A stretch of DNA of 64,000 nt from assembly GCA_018694115.1 (NCBI GenBank), contig JABHNB010000012.1:1-64000 (forward strand), read 5' to 3'. The stretch comes from an archaeon. GTDB lineage: Archaea; Nanobdellota; Nanobdellia; Pacearchaeales; GW2011-AR1. The notes beneath the pieces are model-generated. The model saw only the letters and a list, made by a program, of their open reading frames with translations. It was not told where the DNA came from and searched no databases. This document shows, one piece after another, positions 1 through 8,408 of this stretch (the stretch's first letter is position 1; the number at the start of each line of letters is the position of its first letter). Both the position numbers and the translations under genes were made by a program.

Positions 1-1869
1 AACAACATTCCCGGTTAGAAAGCCGGCTTCAACAGTTTCGTTAGTCTCCTCCGCAACAACCTCTTCTTCTTCAATAATCTCGGTTTCATTTACGGACTCT
101 TCCTCAACCACTTCGGTTACATTTTCAGATTCAGTAGTTTCATTAGCCACCGTCTCATTAACTTCCTCAATAATCTCCGTCACATTTTCTAATTCCTCAG
201 AATCATTTTCTGAAGAATCTTCAACAGTCTCATTAGAACTCGCATTAGTCTCATTTAGAATAGTCTCATTCATATAACCCGAGGCGATCGCATCCTCTTC
301 AGTTGCATACCAATATACCTTAAGCCGAGAATCATTAATACTAATATTCATATCACCAATCACACTATATGCCAAAATATCGGTATAATTCAACTCATCA
401 TCAGCACTAACAACGACCCTCTTCCCCCCATCAATCAAACTCTCACTAGCCAAAGGCGCCTCTGTATAATATTCAACAGCAACGTCAACCGCGTCAGCCG
501 CATTCACAACTTTCTCAACATCAACAACCGTAGAATTAACAGTCTCCACAATATCACCCCCAGCATCAAGCTCTTCCTCTAAAACAACATTACCCGAAAT
601 CGTAAACCCAGTTATCCAACTCCACAACTTAGTCAATAAGCCTTCATTATCAGAAACCGTCAAAGCAACATTCCCCGTCATCACTCCAGTTACAATCTCC
701 TCTCTCTCGGCCTCATTAACAACATTCTCATAATCCTCAGCTTCTGCCTCCGCCTCGACAATCTCATCATCAGTCAAAACCGAAATATTCTCAGCAGCCC
801 TATGTATCTCAATCTTCATACCCCCTGAACTCTTATTCACCCTCGCCTTCCGTAGCCACTTCACCGGCCGATTAATCACAGCCCTATATTGTAAGGTTGT
901 CACGTCTTCCATCACCAAAACAACCCCAACAGTCTCATTCAAAACAGTTTCATCAATTACACTCTCATTAGAAACACTTTCATTCAAAACAGTCTCGTTA
1001 ACAACTCCTCCTCCAATTCCCCCGTCAACAGTTTCATTAACAGCAGGCGACTCAACCTCTTCATCAGCACTTTCATTAACATCCTCCACAGTCTCATTCA
1101 CGCCCAAAACATCATCATCAGCCTCATCCTCCTCATCAACCGTTTCATTCTCAACAACCTCTTCAGCAACTTCATCAGAACCAGAATCACCATCATCCGA
1201 AACCTCCTCGACAACTTCTTCCTCAACCTCTTCTTCAACCTCTTCTTCAACCTCTTCTTCAACTTCCTCACCTTCCTCAACATCCTCCGCAACAACCTGA
1301 CTATCACCAACAACAGAACTCACACCCCCAGCAACCTTCCCAATCTTCCTCTCTTTCTTCTCAACCTTCACTTTCTTTGCTTCCTTCTCAACCTTCACTT
1401 TCTTCACTTTTTTCTCACTTTTTTCCTTCTTCTCGCTCTTCGCTTTCTTTTCCTTCTTCCCTCCACTATCAGAATCGGAACTACTCACATCCGAACCCCC
1501 AGAGTCTCCACCATCACTACTACTTTCACTCGCCCCAGAATCTCCCCCACTATCAGATCCTCCAGACTCCTCACCAACAACAAATCCTATTATCCCTCCC
1601 CAAACATCATCGCCAAAACCAGAAACCTCTCCAGTAATCCTCTCCCTAATTTCAGAATTAAATGAAACAAAACCAACAGCAAAAACCAACAGCAAAACAG
1701 GCAACAAAAACAACCACTTCTTTTTTACTCCACCACCAACTTCCAATTTTTTCCTATCAATTTTAATATATCGCTTCTTAGATTCCCCAGTTTTCGGATC
1801 CCGATAAGATTCATAATAGTACGGACCATACTTCTTCCCTTTAATAGTAATATACTTCTCCTGCACCAT
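1..1869 (-). CDS. Low-complexity surface/membrane protein (C-terminus beyond window start): N-terminal TM, Ser/Gly-rich, Lys-rich, then Glu/Val and NET/NES-rich segments
   Basis: Open minus frame from ATG at 1869 (MVQEKYITIKGKKYGPYYYESYRDPKTGESKKRYIKID...KKKWLFLLPVLLLVFAVGFVSF) read to base 1; not listed in the ORF track because it has no stop in the window. Confidence 0.8.
   Translation of the reverse strand, partial: MVQEKYITIKGKKYGPYYYESYRDPKTGESKKRYIKIDRKKLEVGGGVKKKWLFLLPVLLLVFAVGFVSFNSEIRERITGEVSGFGDDVWGGIIGFVVGEESGGSDSGGDSGASESSSDGGDSGGSDVSSSDSDSGGKKEKKAKSEKKEKSEKKVKKVKVEKEAKKVKVEKKERKIGKVAGGVSSVVGDSQVVAEDVEEGEEVEEEVEEEVEEEVEEEVVEEVSDDGDSGSDEVAEEVVENETVDEEDEADDDVLGVNETVEDVNESADEEVESPAVNETVDGGIGGGVVNETVLNESVSNESVIDETVLNETVGVVLVMEDVTTLQYRAVINRPVKWLRKARVNKSSGGMKIEIHRAAENISVLTDDEIVEAEAEAEDYENVVNEAEREEIVTGVMTGNVALTVSDNEGLLTKLWSWITGFTISGNVVLEEELDAGGDIVETVNSTVVDVEKVVNAADAVDVAVEYYTEAPLASESLIDGGKRVVVSADDELNYTDILAYSVIGDMNISINDSRLKVYWYATEEDAIASGYMNETILNETNASSNETVEDSSENDSEELENVTEIIEEVNETVANETTESENVTEVVEEESVNETEIIEEEEVVAEETNETVEAGFLTGNVV
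1225..1260. repeat. 12-bp tandem repeat (aacctcttcttc x3) encoding the EEEV/EEVE acidic tract
   Basis: Exact tandem units read directly. Confidence 0.85.
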
Positions 1870-1955
1870 CTTTTTAATATAACAATGTGGAGTAAAAAGC
1901 GTATTTAAACTTTATGCGAACCCAGCACTACCAAGAATAAGGTGGAGTAAAACAA

Positions 1956-2729
1956 TTATTTCCTCTCGCTGCCCAAAAACTCATCAATAATCTTCGCCGA
2001 AACTTTCACAGTCCGAAAATCATACTTCTCATCCTTCACAACATCAACCTCAACAACATCAATCGCCCGCAAACTCTTAATGCAAAAAATTCTCCTAAGC
2101 AAATAAAACAATTCCCTCGACGACAAACCATTCGGCTCAGCATAACTAACCCCAGGAGCAACTGCAGGATCTAAAACATCAACATCAATCGAAACATAAA
2201 CATCCTTCCCCATGGCATTCTCTGTAACATAATCCCCAATCGCCTCAATATCATAAACCTCAGAAAAAACCTTAATCCCCTTCTCCCTCAAAAACTTCTT
2301 TTCAACATCCCACATCTTCCTAGCACCAACCAAAACAATATTTTCCGGTTTAAACCCAGCTTCCACAACTCCCCTCAACCACTCCTCATGCGTCGGCTCT
2401 TTCGCACAATAATCACAATCAGCATGCGCATCAAACACAATCAAAAAAGCATCATTAAACTTCTCACCAAACGCCTTCACAATCGGATACGAAATAGAAT
2501 GATCTCCACCAACAAACACTGCTCTCTCTCCTTCTAGATTAGCAAAAATTCCACTAGCCCCCCCATAAATTGCCTTCTCAGAAGCCTCAACATTAGAATT
2601 ATCAACGTCAACAGAAGAAACATCTAACTTCAGCTTATTCTTCTCAAGTTCTGCTACAATCAAGTCGGGAGCCCCAGTAGGGCCTTCATAACCGAGCGCA
2701 TTTACTCGTGGAACCTTAATTAACTTCAT
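1956..2729 (-). CDS. Arginase/agmatinase (ureohydrolase) family protein
   Basis: GGDHSISYP, FDAHADCD and SIDVDVLDPAVAPGVSYAEPNG motifs of the ureohydrolase fold. Confidence 0.88.
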   Translation of the reverse strand: MKLIKVPRVNALGYEGPTGAPDLIVAELEKNKLKLDVSSVDVDNSNVEASEKAIYGGASGIFANLEGERAVFVGGDHSISYPIVKAFGEKFNDAFLIVFDAHADCDYCAKEPTHEEWLRGVVEAGFKPENIVLVGARKMWDVEKKFLREKGIKVFSEVYDIEAIGDYVTENAMGKDVYVSIDVDVLDPAVAPGVSYAEPNGLSSRELFYLLRRIFCIKSLRAIDVVEVDVVKDEKYDFRTVKVSAKIIDEFLGSERK

Positions 2730-2766
2730 AAAAAGGAATAAAATTAGAGACTATTAAAGTTATTGA

Positions 2767-4869
2767 TTAATCGAGACAGTAGACCGGATCTCCAGTGTAG
2801 GGGGACCCATCCCAACAAGCGGAAGTAGAATAATCACAATAGCCATCACAATTATTATCTTGCCCGTCATTACAATTTTCCATTACTCCAGGCTTCACGT
2901 TCTCATCCTTATCATTACAATCCTCTCCCCCACAGAGACTATTTGTGTATCCATCGCCATCATTATCTGGGCAAACACCTGGACAGAAATCATAGTCTGA
3001 TTCATAAGGCCAACTAGTACAATCAGTACTAATACTTCCAAAAAGATTCATAGATCCCGTCCCACTATAACTTGCGCCAGAATCACAGTATAAATCTTTA
3101 TCAGAATTACCACACACTATAGTATCCTTAATTTCGAAATTGCTTCCATCACCAATATTAATCCCCCAGTAATTATTACTTATATTGTTTGGAGATGCAC
3201 TACCTCCAGTTCCTAAAACCCAATTGTTGACATAAACCATCTTAATTCCATAGCCAGAATTCTCAACAAGCCCATTTCCACTAATTCGATTAGAATCAAC
3301 ATTGGCATAATCATTTGTACTCTCGGACCACCCATTCGTTACAATCCCCCCATACTGATTATCATTTATCTCATTATTATAAATTCTCAAATAATCTCCA
3401 TTCTCAATTTCCACCCCATAATTACCATTATCGCTGATATTGTTTCCCTCTATCTTGAAATAGTTATTTTCGTCACTACTATCTCCATAACTATTATAAA
3501 TATAAATTCCCGGATAAGAATTATCAGTTATATTGTTCCCAGAAATAACCCCATAATTAGAATAATCATAATAAACAACCCCATAATAATTGTCCCCGAT
3601 GTCATTAGATATCACCTCGACAGCAGGGCTATTAAAGATACCGATCCCGTAACCGGAATATCTTTCCCTATTTCCTTTAATAGTATTATTTTGAATATAA
3701 TCATAATAACCGCCCCCCTTATCTCCATCTCCCCCCTCAATAACAATTCCGTAACCAGAATTGTCAATCATATGACTATTCTGAATATAGTTATAATAAC
3801 TGCTTCCAGGACCCATTGCCGCAGATTTAGAGTAGATCCCCCAATGATTCCCTTCAACTCGAACGCGGTCTATATTTTCTCCCTTACTCTGATAAGCATA
3901 AATTCCCTCGGTAAATCCAGAAATCGTCCCCCCCACCCCATTGATATAGAAAGTATTTACATTACTAACATAAATACCGGAGTCAGATCCAGAACTTTCA
4001 GAGCTACTAGGACTTCCCGAACCTTCAATATTAAATCCATTCAGATTTAGGATAACGTTATCTGCAGTAATAGTAAGACAAGTACCTGAAACACCACCCG
4101 TATCTATATTTTGATCCAAGTCATACGTGGCAGAAGGCGTAGACAATGTCTCTCCACAAGAACTAATTGGATTAGAATATTGTGGAGATTGGCATACCCC
4201 CGCAGAACAAGTTCCCCCACTAGCCCCACAATCTTGAAGGACGACATCACCAGAACTCTCTGCACAACTTCCCCCAACACAACTATAACTTGTAGATCGG
4301 TTCACAACATTGTTGCTCCCATCACAAACCGTAGAATAAGTTGTACTTGGACAAGGCACCGTCGCAGAACACTCCGTACTCGTATAAACTCCTTCCTTAA
4401 AAGAATCAATTTTGGAAGTTGGATCTCCGATAATCTCCTTATTTCCAGAAATAAAAACAGGAGCGATGCTTGCAGAATCAGGGACTCCTCCCTGATTACT
4501 CAGATTAAAGCAACTCGTCTTTGCCTCGTTAGTTGAAGGAATTTCGGTTCCAGAGAAATTGTATGGATCTTCCAAGCTAGTTCCATTATAGACAAATTCT
4601 ACCTCAATCCTACTCAAATTGACTTCGTCGCCTCCTCGCCTAACTTGAAGACAAAGCATCCCCTTATCAGAATCATAAAAAGTATATCCTCCTTCAGTCT
4701 CAATTACTAAGTTTATATCAAAAGTCTGAAAAACCGCATTATCTCTAATCATTGGAACCACGGCCACCCAAATAATTGCAACCGCCGCAACAGTTACTAA
4801 AACAATTAAAATTATAGCAACAGTCGCAGATATACCTCTCTTATCACCCATGAAAAATTTAAGGAACAA
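2767..4869 (-). CDS. Surface protein: archaeal pilin-like N-terminus, right-handed beta-helix repeats, MopE-like metal-binding C-terminus
   Basis: N-terminus KRGISATVAIILIVLVTVAAVAIIW; many NNxISDNxYGI-type repeats; C-terminal DNDGDGYTNSLCGGEDCNDKDENVKPGVMENCNDGQDNNCDG. Confidence 0.82.
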   Translation of the reverse strand: MFLKFFMGDKRGISATVAIILIVLVTVAAVAIIWVAVVPMIRDNAVFQTFDINLVIETEGGYTFYDSDKGMLCLQVRRGGDEVNLSRIEVEFVYNGTSLEDPYNFSGTEIPSTNEAKTSCFNLSNQGGVPDSASIAPVFISGNKEIIGDPTSKIDSFKEGVYTSTECSATVPCPSTTYSTVCDGSNNVVNRSTSYSCVGGSCAESSGDVVLQDCGASGGTCSAGVCQSPQYSNPISSCGETLSTPSATYDLDQNIDTGGVSGTCLTITADNVILNLNGFNIEGSGSPSSSESSGSDSGIYVSNVNTFYINGVGGTISGFTEGIYAYQSKGENIDRVRVEGNHWGIYSKSAAMGPGSSYYNYIQNSHMIDNSGYGIVIEGGDGDKGGGYYDYIQNNTIKGNRERYSGYGIGIFNSPAVEVISNDIGDNYYGVVYYDYSNYGVISGNNITDNSYPGIYIYNSYGDSSDENNYFKIEGNNISDNGNYGVEIENGDYLRIYNNEINDNQYGGIVTNGWSESTNDYANVDSNRISGNGLVENSGYGIKMVYVNNWVLGTGGSASPNNISNNYWGINIGDGSNFEIKDTIVCGNSDKDLYCDSGASYSGTGSMNLFGSISTDCTSWPYESDYDFCPGVCPDNDGDGYTNSLCGGEDCNDKDENVKPGVMENCNDGQDNNCDGYCDYSTSACWDGSPYTGDPVYCLD

Positions 4870-4881
4870 TTCTTTATAAAA

Positions 4882-6075
4882 CTACTGACTCAAAACAAAA
4901 CTAGAATACTCTGTCTTCGCTGCAAGAGCCTTAATATCTTTCAAGCTTACTTTTTCAATCTTCTTAGAATAATCGTAGTAATCTTCAGCATTTCCAGAAG
5001 CTTCTTCTAAAATTAAATTAACCGCAGTCTCGTTAGAACCCTCAGACTCAACGGCCCTATCTCCAATAACTCTAACCTTAGCCGCAGCCAACTCCTCCTC
5101 AGTTAGATTTTTCATTCCATGGAATTCCTTTAAACTGATGTCGATAACCTCACCAACCTTTTCCTTATCAGTTCCTGCCCAAATTATCATATACCCATAA
5201 TTCTCCCCTAAATCCAATTCAGATTTCACACCATAAACCAATCCCCTCTTCTCCCTAACTTCACTAAATAACCTACTAGACATTCCACTTCCCAATACTG
5301 ATGAAAAAATCTCTGCAGCATATCTTTCATTATCCGAGGACACGGGGAAATGGAAACCCAGGGCAAGGTTCGCTTGGTGTAAATCTGACCGAGTTTCACT
5401 TTCTTTGGAAATTTTTGGAATTATCTTCTCAACCTTTGCAATTTTGCCATCCCCATCAACAGCAAATTCCTCTGCCAACTCCAAAACTTCTTCAAAACTA
5501 TTGTTTCCCACAACACACATAATGGAATTGCCTGGAACATAAACCTCCCGATGCTTCTTCATAAGCTGATCCCTCGTCATCCCCTTCACAGTTTTCTCAC
5601 TCCCACCAATAAAGATTCCAAAAGGATCTTCATACAAACATCGCTTAATATTATCTAAAACATGGGCCCGAGGGTTATCTCTATACATCTTAATCTCCTC
5701 ACAGATGACATTTGCCTCTTTCTCGACTTCAGATTCTGGAAACGCTGCATTGAAGAAAATATCAAAGATAACGTCTGTTGCAACCCTTAGGTGTTCTGAA
5801 GGTAACTTAACATGATATGCAGTAATTTCCTCATGGGTAAACGCATTCAACTCACCCCCAACACCCTCAACTTCAGTTGCAATCTCTTTAACTGTCCGCT
5901 TCTCGGTTCCCTTAAAACATAAGTGTTCAATGAAGTGCGCTATCCCCTTCTCTTCAACAGATTCATATGCTGCTCCAAATTTCGTAGCCAACATCACAGT
6001 AGTCACGGGAACATCTCGCTTCTCATGTAACACTGTCAACCCATTTTTCAAAACCTTCTTATTAAATTCAACCAT
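4882..6075 (-). CDS. M16 family zinc peptidase (pitrilysin/insulinase-like)
   Basis: HFIEH inverted zinc motif in IAHFIEHLCFKGT; REKRGLVYGV C-domain motif. Confidence 0.9.
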   Translation of the reverse strand: MVEFNKKVLKNGLTVLHEKRDVPVTTVMLATKFGAAYESVEEKGIAHFIEHLCFKGTEKRTVKEIATEVEGVGGELNAFTHEEITAYHVKLPSEHLRVATDVIFDIFFNAAFPESEVEKEANVICEEIKMYRDNPRAHVLDNIKRCLYEDPFGIFIGGSEKTVKGMTRDQLMKKHREVYVPGNSIMCVVGNNSFEEVLELAEEFAVDGDGKIAKVEKIIPKISKESETRSDLHQANLALGFHFPVSSDNERYAAEIFSSVLGSGMSSRLFSEVREKRGLVYGVKSELDLGENYGYMIIWAGTDKEKVGEVIDISLKEFHGMKNLTEEELAAAKVRVIGDRAVESEGSNETAVNLILEEASGNAEDYYDYSKKIEKVSLKDIKALAAKTEYSSFVLSQ

Positions 6076-6147
6076 ACAAAAGATGGGAAAAAGAGCTTTT
6101 TAATTATTGTTATGGCCCAAAAACACTAAATTTCGCTCAAAGAAAAC

Positions 6148-6157
6148 TATATAAATC
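6148..6157 (+). promoter_or_regulatory. Candidate TATA box (ctatataaat) for the small membrane protein at 6197
   Basis: Archaeal TATA-like motif about 40 nt upstream of ATG. Confidence 0.45.
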
Positions 6158-6196
6158 ACCTTTCCGTCGATAATATAACTAAAAAGAGGCAATCAA

Positions 6197-6349
6197 ATGG
6201 ATAAAATATTTTCAGTACTGGTAACAATTATCGGTATCCTTTTAGTACTTCCTTTGATAACAGTAACAGCACTACAAGGTCCAATCACAAACTGGATCAT
6301 TGCAATTGCAGTTCTTATCATCGGCCTAAAAGACCTTATTAAGAAATAA
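6197..6349 (+). CDS. 50-aa small membrane protein
   Basis: ATG..TAA, MDKIFSVLVTIIGILLVLPLITVTALQGPITNWIIAIAVLIIGLKDLIKK; preceded by TATA-like box; two hydrophobic helices. Confidence 0.65.
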   Translation: MDKIFSVLVTIIGILLVLPLITVTALQGPITNWIIAIAVLIIGLKDLIKK

Positions 6350-7096
6350 GCCCCAAAAAAATTTATTTTTTATAATTAGAAATCTCTCCCCATTAGTCTC
6401 GAAACTATCAATTGTTTCGAAATTCTCCCCAATAAAGTCCAATATCCACTTTCTTCTAGCCTGGAATCTGGTCCGTCCACTCAAACTTCTAACAGGAAGA
6501 CTCAAAACAATTCGCTCACTCTCTTCCCCAATAGCCAACAAGAACTTCTTTGAAAAGTCCTTCTCAAGATTCTCTAGGGCATCCACCACTTGAAACAGAA
6601 AAATGGCACGAGGTTTAGGCATCTGCTTCAAGGTCTTTAATATAAATTCCAAATCAAATAAATCTCGATGAAGCACGTGTGCACTTTCAAACCCCCCCTC
6701 CTTAAAATAACGATTCGCAGAGTCAACTAACTGCCCAACGGCCTCAACCCCAACATAATTAATCCCTTTTGGCATTAATTCATAAGAAAAGCAATTGGCA
6801 CCACAACCTAGATCCACAACAGCCCCAACATCTCCCATCTTCCCAAAGATCAATTCATACAAAGGCCCATATTCCCTATGCATACTCGACTTATGACTTT
6901 TCAAAATCTCAATTCCCTTTCCCTTCAAAACTTTATTCGTCAGAAAAACTCCAAAATACTTCCTAAGCAAGGATCTAACTTCCTTAATATCTTCACCAGC
7001 GACGCTGATTGCCCGTTCAACAACAGAATCAGGCAATTGAGAAAACTCTCGCTTCTTCTTAACCTCTAAAATAAATTCTTTATCCATTGTTAACAA
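6326..7096 (-). CDS. SAM-dependent methyltransferase resembling the ArmA/Rmt/FmrO 16S rRNA (G1405-N7) family
   Basis: VVDLGCGANCFSYE (motif I), HKSSMHRE, VLSLPVRSLSGR near the C-terminus (cf. ISFPIKSLSGK in ArmA from memory). Confidence 0.7.
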   Translation of the reverse strand: MLTMDKEFILEVKKKREFSQLPDSVVERAISVAGEDIKEVRSLLRKYFGVFLTNKVLKGKGIEILKSHKSSMHREYGPLYELIFGKMGDVGAVVDLGCGANCFSYELMPKGINYVGVEAVGQLVDSANRYFKEGGFESAHVLHRDLFDLEFILKTLKQMPKPRAIFLFQVVDALENLEKDFSKKFLLAIGEESERIVLSLPVRSLSGRTRFQARRKWILDFIGENFETIDSFETNGERFLIIKNKFFWGLFLNKVF

Positions 7097-7670
7097 ACTC
7101 CAAGATCATTTCTTTCTGCCTAACCTCGGGGTGGAACAAAACACCGTAAACTTCCTTCTTCTTGTGCTTAACTGCTTGAACAACCTTGCCATCGACAAAT
7201 GAGCCGAAATCTTCAGAAAATTGAACATAATTATTATGTAAGTGATAAACTTCATGGTCTCCTTCCAAACCAAGAAATTTCTTCTTGAAATTTTCATGAA
7301 AAAATCCAATCTCAGTTTTTTTCTTTAAGATATGGCTAAAATCACTCAGAACATTCAACTTACCAACTTGTTCATCTAAATCCTGGGCCAATCCAATAAT
7401 CTGCATCCCTGCACAAATTCCTAAGACGGGCTTTCTAAAATTTTCATCCCTCAAGAAATGAAAGTGTCCTAGAGACTCCAAATATTCTTCATCCTTCAAA
7501 CTAGTCCCACAAATAATAACTTTCCTTGCATTCATTAGATCTCCCTTCTGAAGCTTCAAGTAATGACGAGTAAAAAATTTAATTTCCTCCTTCTTCAAAA
7601 TGTCTTCAATAGGCTTCACAAACTCCAAATCATGCAACTTCTCCCTACAAACATTAATCACTAGAATCAT
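7080..7670 (-). CDS. Class I glutamine amidotransferase (GuaA-N/PuuD-like)
   Basis: GICAGMQIIGLAQ nucleophile elbow; GVLFHPEV catalytic His/Glu motif. Confidence 0.85.
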   Translation of the reverse strand: MILVINVCREKLHDLEFVKPIEDILKKEEIKFFTRHYLKLQKGDLMNARKVIICGTSLKDEEYLESLGHFHFLRDENFRKPVLGICAGMQIIGLAQDLDEQVGKLNVLSDFSHILKKKTEIGFFHENFKKKFLGLEGDHEVYHLHNNYVQFSEDFGSFVDGKVVQAVKHKKKEVYGVLFHPEVRQKEMILEFVNNG

Positions 7671-8344
7671 TCTAAGGTAACCTCCATTCTCCAGCTATGG
7701 CCCTCACCAATATCTTCTCTCTCCTTAATCTTCAGGCCCCTATCAAATAATGGACATTTCAAAACCAGTGTCTCAAACTCTCCCCCCTCTCCAGCAGGAT
7801 TAATTTTTAATTCTTCGTGGATTTTCCTTAACTCTCCCAGCAATTTCTTATCTACTTTTCTTCCCAACCAGGATTCATCGAAGGGATAGGCAAAAACACC
7901 GACGACAATAACTTCAAACTTTTCTTTCATCAAGTCTTCCATAAGCTCCCACTGATCCTTCTGCCAAAGAGGGTTAAAACATTCTATTCCCAACCGATTA
8001 CAAATTTCTTGGACCCTAGAGGCTTGATAAACACTTTCTACTGCCCCCGTAACTATTCCCCCAACCCCATAATCCTTGATTGCTTGTTTTATGGCCTTCT
8101 CCATATCTTTCAACTCAATTTCCTTCTCTCCTTTTGTCTTCTGAAGTATCAGAGGCACATTCATCCTTTCAGCCTGTATCTTAACTTGAGAGATAGAAGG
8201 CACATGAAACATGAAACTCTCTTTATTTTCACTCTGAATAGAAATCAAACAAGTCAAATCATACCCATATTTTTTAGCCAGCCAAGCTGCATAAGTAGAA
8301 TCCTTCCCACCAGAAAAAAGCACGGCCAATTTCATCTTATCCAT
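7667..8344 (-). CDS. dph6: Diphthine--ammonia ligase (Dph6/MJ0570-type PP-loop ATPase)
   Basis: LAVLFSGGKDSTYAAWLA PP-loop; FHVPSI; GVVTGAVESVYQ-like; GEGGEFETLVL motif. Confidence 0.88.
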   Translation of the reverse strand: MDKMKLAVLFSGGKDSTYAAWLAKKYGYDLTCLISIQSENKESFMFHVPSISQVKIQAERMNVPLILQKTKGEKEIELKDMEKAIKQAIKDYGVGGIVTGAVESVYQASRVQEICNRLGIECFNPLWQKDQWELMEDLMKEKFEVIVVGVFAYPFDESWLGRKVDKKLLGELRKIHEELKINPAGEGGEFETLVLKCPLFDRGLKIKEREDIGEGHSWRMEVTLE

Positions 8345-8408
8345 AATCTAATTTAGAAAAAAAGCGTTATAAGGTTAACTAATTAATTTACCCAATAGGA
8401 ACAGTGCC

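Noticed and set aside
1098-1637. ORFs 1098-1313 (-) and 1377-1637 (+)
   Set aside because: Out-of-frame or antisense reads of the repetitive 1-1869 minus CDS (RLRRKL and SSLS/HHQ low complexity).
3691-4536. Plus-strand ORFs 3691-4050 and 4111-4536
   Set aside because: Antisense to the beta-helix surface protein, no recognisable domain.
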